DNA from: AG2 sp036493735
GTDB taxonomy: Bacteria > Gemmatimonadota > Gemmatimonadetes > Gemmatimonadales > Gemmatimonadaceae
Length of the DNA: 64,000 nucleotides
Direction of reading: 5' to 3'
Assembly: GCA_036493735.1 (NCBI GenBank)
Contig: DASXPH010000024.1
Coordinates: 271,632 to 335,631 of the forward strand
In this document: positions 44,600-51,607 of the stretch, piece by piece
Layout of the letters: each line of letters opens with the position of its first letter
Numbering within the stretch: position 1 is the first letter of the stretch
The notes under the pieces: generated by a model
Databases searched by the model: none
Told to the model about the DNA's origin: nothing
The model's input: only the letters and a program-made list of their open reading frames with translations
Translations under genes and position numbers: made by a program

Positions 44600-44933
44600 C
44601 AGATCAAAATTACTGAAGGACGGCCGGACTCGCCCGCTCATCTGCTTTTCGGCGCGTAGTAGCCCCGCCCCTTGCTGCTGGCGAGCCCTCGCCGCGCCGA
44701 CGACCGCCGGAACGCGTCTGCTCGCGGCCGGATGCTTCGGGCCGCTCCGGCCAGCATGGAACCATGTCGGCGGCTGCGTGTAGGTAGCGTGTCGATGTTC
44801 CAGTTCACTCAACTTGGGCGACGCCGGGGCATCGGTGTCGCCTCGTGCGTTCCGGCGTGTCCGCGGCCGCCGGAATACACAGTTATCGCCAACGACAATT
44901 TCAAATATTCTAACCTTCCGCAGGTGATTTGAC

Positions 44934-46190
44934 ATGTCTGTCTTTTTCTCGGGCGGGCGCACACGCGCGCTCGCGCTTTCAATCGGCAGCGCCGCCGTCA
45001 TCGCCTCCGGCGTTCTCACGGCACTGCACGCTCAATCACATCAGTCGCCCAGCGAACACGCCGGCGCGCTCAGCACGACGGCCATTGCTCCGCTCGTGGA
45101 AACGCAGAACGCCTTCGCCGCGGTCGCGGCGCAGGTGACCCCGGCAGTCGTCTCGATCCACATCGAAGGCACGCGGCCGGCGGCACAACGGATGGAGATG
45201 CCTGACTTCCCGGATCTTCGAGAGTTCGGCTTCCCCGATGGGGCAATACCCTTCGGCCATCAGCGTGGCCAGCGTGGCCAATCGCCGGAAAATCAGGTAG
45301 TCCACGCGTCGGGATCGGGGTTCATCGTCTCCAAGGATGGCCTCATCCTCACCAACAATCACGTCGTTGCGGACGCGAACAAGGTGACGGTGATCCTCTC
45401 CGACCGGCGCGAGTTCGACGCGAAGGTCGTCGGCCGTGATCCCACCACGGACGTGGCGGTGATCAAGATCGATGGTCAGAACCTCCCGACTGTTCCCCTT
45501 GGCAACGACGAGACGGCACGCGTCGGTGACTGGGTGCTCGCCATCGGCAATCCGCTCGGCTTGGACTTCACCGTCACGCAGGGCATCGTCAGCGCGAAGG
45601 GACGCGGTGGTTTCGCTGGTCTCTACGACAGTCCCTATGCGGTCGTCGACTACATCCAGACGGACGCGCCAATCAACCCGGGCAACTCTGGTGGTCCGCT
45701 CGTGAACGTTCGTGGTGAAGTGGTCGGCATGAACGCCGCGATTGCCAGCCCCACTGGCAGCTATGCCGGCTACGGCTTCGCGATTCCCGTGACGCTCGTG
45801 CGTGATGTCATGAACCAGATCGTTCAATACGGTCACGTGCGCCGCGGGCTTCTCGGTCTCTCACTCGCCGAGGTGAGACAGAAGGACGCGCAGACGGACA
45901 AACTGGCGCAGGGTGGCGTTGCTCAGATTCGCGGCGCGCTCGTCGCCGACTTCCCAAAGGATGGCGCGAGTCCAGCGCACGATGCCGGAATCCAGAAGGG
46001 TGACATCATCGTCACGGCGGAGGGTCACGACATCGATCACGTCGCAACGCTGCAGCGTGTGATCCGCGGTCATCGGCCTGGCGACGTCGTCTCGCTGACG
46101 TTCGTTCGGAACGGCACAGAGAAGACGGTGCAGGTCAAGCTCGCCGACGCGCCCAAGGATGACGCGCAGAAGCAGTTGGCGAGTCGGTAA
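44934..46190 (+). CDS. HtrA/DegP-type serine protease
   Basis: 418 residues. A signal peptide (GGRTRALALSIGSAAVIASG) leads to a trypsin-like domain: His in LTNNHVVADANKVTV (about residue 142), Asp in DPTTDVAVIKIDG (about 172) and Ser in INPGNSGGPLVNVRG (about 252), a complete triad. One PDZ domain follows from about 300 (LLGLSLAEVRQKD, then GIQKGDIIVTAEGHDIDHVA). It degrades or refolds damaged envelope proteins. The region before the catalytic core contains a short Gly/Gln loop (RGQRGQ), as in other Do proteases. A likely -10-like TATTCT lies upstream. Confidence 0.94.
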   Translation: MSVFFSGGRTRALALSIGSAAVIASGVLTALHAQSHQSPSEHAGALSTTAIAPLVETQNAFAAVAAQVTPAVVSIHIEGTRPAAQRMEMPDFPDLREFGFPDGAIPFGHQRGQRGQSPENQVVHASGSGFIVSKDGLILTNNHVVADANKVTVILSDRREFDAKVVGRDPTTDVAVIKIDGQNLPTVPLGNDETARVGDWVLAIGNPLGLDFTVTQGIVSAKGRGGFAGLYDSPYAVVDYIQTDAPINPGNSGGPLVNVRGEVVGMNAAIASPTGSYAGYGFAIPVTLVRDVMNQIVQYGHVRRGLLGLSLAEVRQKDAQTDKLAQGGVAQIRGALVADFPKDGASPAHDAGIQKGDIIVTAEGHDIDHVATLQRVIRGHRPGDVVSLTFVRNGTEKTVQVKLADAPKDDAQKQLASR

Positions 46191-46191
46191 T

Positions 46192-46289
46192 CAGTGAACG
46201 GTGAACAGTGATCGGTGAAAGGAAAGGCCGGCGAATCAACTCGCCGGCCTTTTTTCCGACCACCGTCCACCGTCCACCGACTTCACCGA
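46192..46289. terminator. Bidirectional terminator in GGTGAA / CCACCG arms
   Basis: AAAGGCCGGCGA (46223-46234) pairs with TCGCCGGCCTTT (46241-46252) across a six-base loop, followed by more T on the plus strand and preceded by A on its left, so it works both ways between convergent genes. Left arm 46192-46220 has GTGAACGGTGAACAGTGATCGG-like units; the right arm (46258-46295) has complementary CCACCGTCCACCG units and runs into the stop codon of the glycosidase gene. Confidence 0.85.
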
Positions 46290-47978
46290 TCACCGTTTGA
46301 GTCGCAAAACCGTTCGCGTACTCGCCTGGCCAACTCTATCCACCGCACTCACCGCGACGATGTCCGTGCCGCCGGTGCTATCCGGAATGGTGAATTCGCG
46401 CGTCGCTGCTGGCAGGATGGTCGTTTTCCACTTCTCATCAGCATCGCGCGTCTGAACGACCCACACCGAGATCATCGCGCTGTCGCCAGCGGAGATCTTG
46501 AGCGTAAGCCGGTCGCCGTCCGTGGTGCTGACGTCCGCGACGGGCGCGGCCGGGGCCTTCCCCTCGAGCCACGTCATCTCCGGCACCAAGGCGGGCTCCC
46601 GGTAGCTGTCCGACTCCAGCCGGTCACCAAGCGAGCCAGATAGCGGACCAGCGTTGAGGACTAGCGAGCCAAGCCTGAAGTGAACGTGCCCTTTGGACTC
46701 GACGGTACCCTCCCGGGCGTCGCGTAACATCGCGATCTGTCGCGGAATCTCGTCGAACGACCATGCGGGATGTCCCACAGCACCCGCTGTATAAAGGCCG
46801 GGAAAGATGAATCGCCCCAGGGGATTCTGGGTCCGCCACCAGGCATCGAGGGCGCGGAAGCGATTCTCAGGAGCGTCCACCTGCCAGTAGAGCTGCGGCG
46901 CGATGTAGTCGAGCCACCCCTCACGCAGCCATTTGCGCGAATCGGCGTACGTCTCGCGGAAGGAGTCGAGCCCGTCGATGCCTTCGGGATAACCAGGCCG
47001 CCAGATGCCGAACGGGCTGATGCCTACCGCGACCCACGGCTTGGCTACGTGCACGCGCTTGTACAGTTCCGCCACGAAGTCGTCGATGTTGTGACGGCGC
47101 CAGTCGTCGCGATTCGTCCAGTGCTGCCTTCGGCCGTACTTGATCCACGACGCCTGATCGGGGAAATCGAGCTCGTGTACGATCTTGATCGTGTGACGAT
47201 GCTTTCCGCGTCCGACGCGACGATAGCGCGTCCGTGTTTCCCGATAGGGATAGAAGAAATCGTCGAGATGCACACCATCGATGTCGTAGCGCTGAACGAC
47301 ATCGATGATCGTCGCCAGCACCGCCTCACGGGCTTTCGGAATCCCTGGATCCACCCACTGCTGTCGTCCGTAACGCTTGACCCATTCCGGATGCTCGCGT
47401 GTTACGTGGTTCTTCGCCGCACGAATGCCGCCGTCCAGCGACGCGCGGAACGGATTGAACCACGCGTGCACTTGCAGGCCGCGCGCATGCGCCTCCCGGA
47501 CGGCGACCGCCAGCGGGTCGTAGCCCGGATTGACGCCCTGCCTGCCCGTGAGCTTGGCGGACCACGGGGCGAGCGGGGTTGAATAGAGAGCATCCCCGCT
47601 CAGCCTAACATGAAAGATGATCGTATTGAGCCCGATCGTGCGGGCCCGCTCGAGCAGCGTGATCAGCTCGCGCTGCTGTTGCTCGGCCGGCAATCCGGAG
47701 CGCGACGGCCAGTCTCCATCGGCAGCGGGACTGACCCACGCGCCGCGGAACTCTCGCGGAATGATCGGCGGAAAGACCGTGCTGTCCCGCAGAGCAACGC
47801 GAGACATGTCGCGTGGTGCGCCCTGTGGAACCACTCCCTGCGTGCCCGCTCCGCGCGCCGTCCCGAGCAACAGGCCCGCTGCGGCGGCGATGGATGACGT
47901 ACGAGCTCGAGCGCGACGGAGAAGTACGGACTTCTGGGGCGGGCGAAGCGACATTTCCAGGAGCATCGGGTCCGACAA
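46290..47978 (-). CDS. Family 10 glycosylhydrolase-like (GHL10) exported protein
   Basis: 562 residues. The N-terminal part (RARTSSIAAAAGLLLGTARG) looks like a signal. The GHL10 TIM barrel spans about 70-390: REFRGAWVSPAADGDWPS, GLNTIIFHVRLSGDALYST, ARGLQVHAWFNPFRASLDGG, YDIDGVHLDDFFYPY (the D-x-x-D site) and EGWLDYIAPQLYWQVDAPEN. After it follows a beta-rich C-terminal domain (about 450-562). GHL10 enzymes are hypothesised to cleave glycan chains, including peptidoglycan-related ones. The start may be the ATG at 47954. Confidence 0.9.
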   Translation of the reverse strand: MSDPMLLEMSLRPPQKSVLLRRARARTSSIAAAAGLLLGTARGAGTQGVVPQGAPRDMSRVALRDSTVFPPIIPREFRGAWVSPAADGDWPSRSGLPAEQQQRELITLLERARTIGLNTIIFHVRLSGDALYSTPLAPWSAKLTGRQGVNPGYDPLAVAVREAHARGLQVHAWFNPFRASLDGGIRAAKNHVTREHPEWVKRYGRQQWVDPGIPKAREAVLATIIDVVQRYDIDGVHLDDFFYPYRETRTRYRRVGRGKHRHTIKIVHELDFPDQASWIKYGRRQHWTNRDDWRRHNIDDFVAELYKRVHVAKPWVAVGISPFGIWRPGYPEGIDGLDSFRETYADSRKWLREGWLDYIAPQLYWQVDAPENRFRALDAWWRTQNPLGRFIFPGLYTAGAVGHPAWSFDEIPRQIAMLRDAREGTVESKGHVHFRLGSLVLNAGPLSGSLGDRLESDSYREPALVPEMTWLEGKAPAAPVADVSTTDGDRLTLKISAGDSAMISVWVVQTRDADEKWKTTILPAATREFTIPDSTGGTDIVAVSAVDRVGQASTRTVLRLKR

Positions 47979-48173
47979 CAGGGCGAGAAGGCGGCGGAGT
48001 GACCGAGCCCGCCGTCAACTACGGTCACGCCTACAGACGACCGGTGCCGATCGATGGTCAGCGCGCCGATCTGTCAAGGGCCCAACTTGGGATTTGGCTC
48101 CATTTGGGTGCCTGAGGGTATGACTCGAAGCGCCACGGCCACCGCGGCCGAGTATGCATCCTCAAAGGACTCC

Positions 48174-48593
48174 ATGTTTCCACGCGCTCTGCCCATCCTC
48201 GCGGCCCTCGCCCTGTCGTCGCTGGCCGCCTGCAATAGAGCCACTCCGACCGCTGACGCAGCGCTCCAGCGTGACCTGGAGGCCGCGCGAAGCCAGGCTG
48301 CTCAGGCAAGCGCCAACATGAATATCGCGCCGGACGAAGTCATACCTGCGGGGAATCGCTCACGCGCCCAACTTCCCCGTGTCGAGAAGGTTCGGCATTC
48401 ACCGGCTCCGTCGCCGACACCAGCGCCGAGAGTAGCGAGCGCCGCACCGGCCGCCGCGCACGACAGCGCGATCGCCATAGCTCCGGCAACGCCGCGACCA
48501 TCTGCACAGGGCGCCATCTCGGCGCCGCCACCGGGCGGCTACAAGACCATGGGCGAGCTGATTCGAAAGGCACCCTTCCCGATCAATCCCTGA
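48174..48593 (+). CDS. Proline- and alanine-rich lipoprotein, unknown function
   Basis: 139 residues from ATG 48174 (AAAGGA upstream); an earlier in-frame start adds 40 residues without sense. The lipobox is SSLAAC (residues 11-16). A helix (DAALQRDLEAARSQAAQASA) is followed by a low-complexity Pro/Ala region (SPAPSPTPAPRVASAAPAAA), a likely extended spacer across the periplasm, and a short conserved-looking end (GGYKTMGELIRKAPFPINP). No family recognised. It is convergent with the acyltransferase-like gene. Confidence 0.6.
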   Translation: MFPRALPILAALALSSLAACNRATPTADAALQRDLEAARSQAAQASANMNIAPDEVIPAGNRSRAQLPRVEKVRHSPAPSPTPAPRVASAAPAAAHDSAIAIAPATPRPSAQGAISAPPPGGYKTMGELIRKAPFPINP

Positions 48594-48659
48594 CGATCGG
48601 CCTCACCGTTAGTCGGACGTTTGCTTGGGCGCGCGTCTCGAGATTGTACTTCGCCAACT

Positions 48660-50069
48660 CTACCCCAAGCTTGCCTCGGCTTGGACCGTGGGTGTGAACC
48701 GTAACACAGAGCCCGGCGCGCGCACCGAGGTCGTGAGAAAACCGCGTGGTCCGCACTCGATCACGAACTCGCACCCGGCTCCCCACGCCGTGGCGACGAG
48801 ATCGTCGTCGGCCGTCGCGGCGCCTAACGAGCCGCCGCGGTCGTCGGCAATCCGATTGAACGGTGGGCGGTTGCGCAGCGACACGACGGGCAGGCGCGGC
48901 GATTCAAAGCGCACGTCGGCGAGAGCGGCCGCGAACTGTTCTGACGACGTGGATTCTCCGCTGCCGTTGGTGGACCGTGTCGCGATTGCACGCAGCGCCG
49001 CCAATTTCAGGGCGGTTGAAAGGTCGGTCGCGCCCGCGATGGCGAGCGCGGTGAGCTCACCAAGCCCATCGCCGATCAACGCATCTGCGCGAATGTCATG
49101 CTCCCGCAGCGATTCGGCGATCAATACTCCAGTGAGCATCACGCCGACATGCGCGAGCTCCGGGCATCGCTCGAGTCGTTGGTCGTGGAGCGCGATGGCA
49201 TCCATGTCCACCAGCGGTAGGAATGACTGCCGAAACACACGACGCGAGACCTCCTCTGCCTGATCGAAGTAGTCGGCCAGATATGGCAGGTAGGCGCGCA
49301 ACTCACAGAGCAGGCGTCCGTCGTACGACGGCGCGTCGGGAAAGAAGAAGGCGGTTCTGCCCTCCGGCACGGGAAGCTCGCCAAGAGCGGGAATCGAGAG
49401 CCGAGCGACTGGCGTGCGTCGGTGCACCGCCGCGGGGCGGACCTGCGTCGCAACGCGCGCGCCGAGCGTACGTACGTCCTCGGGAAAGAGCGACTCTTCC
49501 GCGTTAGGCAGCAGCAGTGCACGCTCGATGAAAGAGGGCGATCCTGTGCGCTCGCGAAAATCGCCATGGCTTGCGAGATACTCGCGAACCACCGCGGGAA
49601 GCGTGGTCATGTTGCCGGTTGCTTTCGCCGAGCATGCAATGACGACGAATGCGCACGCGACCGGCTCTCCTGTGACGCGCGTCACACGATAGTACAGACG
49701 GAGTGTCGAGCTATCCGCGAGCTCGTCGGTCGAGACGAGGACGGCAAGCTGTTCGCGAATTGAAATCGGCGCGATGGCGCGCAATCCATGCTGGAGCGCA
49801 ACCCAAGAGATGCCATCGAGCTCGGACGCGTCGAGCGATGCAAGTCGCGCATCGCTGACGAGCTTCTCCCACGCCGCGATTAGCAGCTTCGTACCCGTGA
49901 GAAAGAGACGCGGGCCGCAACCCGCGACGTCACCTTCCACGACTTCCCACGGCGCCGTAAAGAATTGCACGAGCTCCGGTCCACGTGGAGGAGCCCATAG
50001 GGTATCCCGACCGTGTGAGCTATGCAACCACCGGAGAGGGTTCGCAAAGCCGTCCACGCCTCTCCGCAC
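48660..50069 (-). CDS. Hotdog-acyltransferase fusion with altered active site
   Basis: 469 residues, no signal peptide. Residues about 60-165 read like a hotdog fold (ALQHGLRAIAPISIREQLAV, LRLYYRVTRVTGEPVACAFV). The second half, about 240-465, follows the malonyl/acyl-transferase fold of polyketide synthases: AFFFPDAPSYDGRLLCELRA, LAHVGVMLTGVLIAESLREH and CGPRGFLTTSV. At the nucleophile elbow, where GHSxGE is expected, it reads IGDGLGEL, with G335 in place of serine. So ordinary acyl transfer is unlikely. It ends the minus-strand run that begins with the SEDS gene at 57.5 kb. Confidence 0.7.
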   Translation of the reverse strand: MRRGVDGFANPLRWLHSSHGRDTLWAPPRGPELVQFFTAPWEVVEGDVAGCGPRLFLTGTKLLIAAWEKLVSDARLASLDASELDGISWVALQHGLRAIAPISIREQLAVLVSTDELADSSTLRLYYRVTRVTGEPVACAFVVIACSAKATGNMTTLPAVVREYLASHGDFRERTGSPSFIERALLLPNAEESLFPEDVRTLGARVATQVRPAAVHRRTPVARLSIPALGELPVPEGRTAFFFPDAPSYDGRLLCELRAYLPYLADYFDQAEEVSRRVFRQSFLPLVDMDAIALHDQRLERCPELAHVGVMLTGVLIAESLREHDIRADALIGDGLGELTALAIAGATDLSTALKLAALRAIATRSTNGSGESTSSEQFAAALADVRFESPRLPVVSLRNRPPFNRIADDRGGSLGAATADDDLVATAWGAGCEFVIECGPRGFLTTSVRAPGSVLRFTPTVQAEASLG

Positions 50070-50123
50070 GGCGCCATCCCTGCCGCAGCATGGCGACAGG
50101 GACAGCCCGTTCGTTAGGCGAGA

Positions 50124-50429
50124 TCAGCCATTGCCGCGGTGCTTTCCTGGCCGCTTTTTGCCGCTTTCGCCCTCTCGATCGCGACCGACCAGGTGGTCTA
50201 CCTCGTATCGATTCTCGTCGATGAGTCGTTCTACCTGCTCACCGCCCGCGCCCGCTTGCGGTCCAGTATCGGCCACCGCGCCGCCGAGCCGCACGTCGTC
50301 CCGTATGAAATCCACGCCTGCCGGATCGTCGAGGGTATCCTCGACATCCGTCTGTTTGACTTTGAAGTGCCCGTCGACATCGCGACCATTGTGGGTCTTG
50401 TGGCGTTCCGACATCTGCCGATGCTCCAC
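50124..50429 (-). CDS. Small hydrophilic protein, possible
   Basis: Up to 101 residues on the minus strand from ATG 50429 (or the Met five codons later). The peptide is evenly hydrophilic and charged: DVDGHFKVKQTDVEDTLDD, AGVDFIRDDVRLGG, EQVERLIDENRYEVDHLVG, with a Lys/Gly-rich C-terminus. The opposite strand frame of similar length reads hydrophobic, as expected for an antisense shadow. There is no known family, and it sits in line with its neighbours on the same strand, in the gap between the coiled-coil gene and the acyltransferase-like gene. Could still be non-coding. Confidence 0.4.
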   Translation of the reverse strand: MEHRQMSERHKTHNGRDVDGHFKVKQTDVEDTLDDPAGVDFIRDDVRLGGAVADTGPQAGAGGEQVERLIDENRYEVDHLVGRDREGESGKKRPGKHRGNG

Positions 50430-50505
50430 TCCCGATTGGTTTGCGTTCAGCGCGTCCGAGCGACGGCCAACGTGAATTATTGCCGCGCAAACCGCAGGCC
50501 CGGCG

Positions 50506-51588
50506 TTATCGCTCGACGAGGAGCACGAGGTACCGTCCGCCCTCCCAGAACGCCTCCGGATCGGTGATGCGAAGCCGACTATCCTCGGCGTTTATGCGTC
50601 CGTCGCGGCCGACACCCTCAGCATATCTCATGTCCTGCGACGACAGGACGCGAAGCCGGGCGTGACGGAGCGTCGGTAAAGGGAGCACGACGTCGCGATA
50701 TCGGTCGAGCTCGCGGAACTCACCATTCTCCGGCGCACGCATTCCCTGCTGCTCGACATCATCATCGTCGTCGGAGGTCGAGCTCGCGATAGAGCCGAAG
50801 GCAGATCTGATGGATGCCAGACGCGACAGGTCCGCCTCACGACTCGGCAGCAGCTGACTTTCCCGCTGCCAACCACGCCACCCTTTCTTCGCGATCGTCA
50901 CCTCGCGGACGACTCCGGCGGCGAGCAACTCCTCGCGTGTGCCGACGACGTAATAGACGCGGCCGACGCGCGAGGACAGCTTCGTCAGGCTGTCGCGCAT
51001 CCGGTCGCGCTCGTTCGCCAAGGCGTGGTTCTCGACGCGGAGACTGTCCATCCGTTGCTCGAATTCGGCGAACTGCGCCGCGCGATTCTCGGCAAGCGTG
51101 CGGAACATCGCGATCGTTTCGGCGGACGAGGCGAGCGCCGCGCGCGAGCTGCTGTCGCTCGCGGACGCGGCATGCCAGAGGCTATCGCTCGTATGCAGGC
51201 GCGTCGTCAGCCGCTCGAGGTTGCCCGCGATGCGCTGCCGCCTGGCCTCGAGTAGCTGGCGCTCCCCCGTCGTGTCTTCCACCTCGCCATCAGGCCGGAG
51301 CGGACGAATGGTGCCGCCCGCCCTGCCACCCGAGAGATCGCGGTCGATCTCGTTGACGATGCTCGAGAGCTCGTTGAGCTGCGCGAGGAGGTAGTCGTTC
51401 CTGCGCGAGAGCTCGCGATTGAGGCGCCGCGCCGTATCGCCGCGAGCGCGCTCGCCATCGAGCACGGCGTGGAGCCGCTCGACCGTGTCCGGCCGGGCAT
51501 AGTCGGATAGCACAGTTCGCCATCGGTGGCTGTCAGGACACGCGACGACCGCGGGCAGCAGGATTACCAGCCAGAGGCGATTGCTCAT
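50506..51588 (-). CDS. Coiled-coil lipoprotein downstream of the SEDS-PBP pair
   Basis: 360 residues. The start MSNRLWLVILLPAVVAC is a lipoprotein signal. A long coiled coil runs from about residue 25 to 205 (ARRLNRELSRRNDYLLAQLN, LERLTTRLHTSDSLW, FRTLAENRAAQFAEFEQRM, LANERDRMRDSLTKLSSR). Next comes VYYVVGTREELLAAGVV, a small domain that I also recall in other coiled-coil proteins, then a beta-rich end (VVLPLPTLRHARLRVLSSQ, FWEGGRYLVLLVE). It starts 19 bases after the PBP stop on the same strand, so it is probably in the same operon and may tether or scaffold the wall synthase. Confidence 0.75.
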   Translation of the reverse strand: MSNRLWLVILLPAVVACPDSHRWRTVLSDYARPDTVERLHAVLDGERARGDTARRLNRELSRRNDYLLAQLNELSSIVNEIDRDLSGGRAGGTIRPLRPDGEVEDTTGERQLLEARRQRIAGNLERLTTRLHTSDSLWHAASASDSSSRAALASSAETIAMFRTLAENRAAQFAEFEQRMDSLRVENHALANERDRMRDSLTKLSSRVGRVYYVVGTREELLAAGVVREVTIAKKGWRGWQRESQLLPSREADLSRLASIRSAFGSIASSTSDDDDDVEQQGMRAPENGEFRELDRYRDVVLPLPTLRHARLRVLSSQDMRYAEGVGRDGRINAEDSRLRITDPEAFWEGGRYLVLLVER

Positions 51589-51607
51589 GGGCGAAGTCCG
51601 ATCGCGA

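Noticed and set aside
44530..44607. Extended ilvE from TTG 44607
   Set aside because: It would put a stem and T-run inside the coding sequence and adds residues unlike other IlvE proteins.
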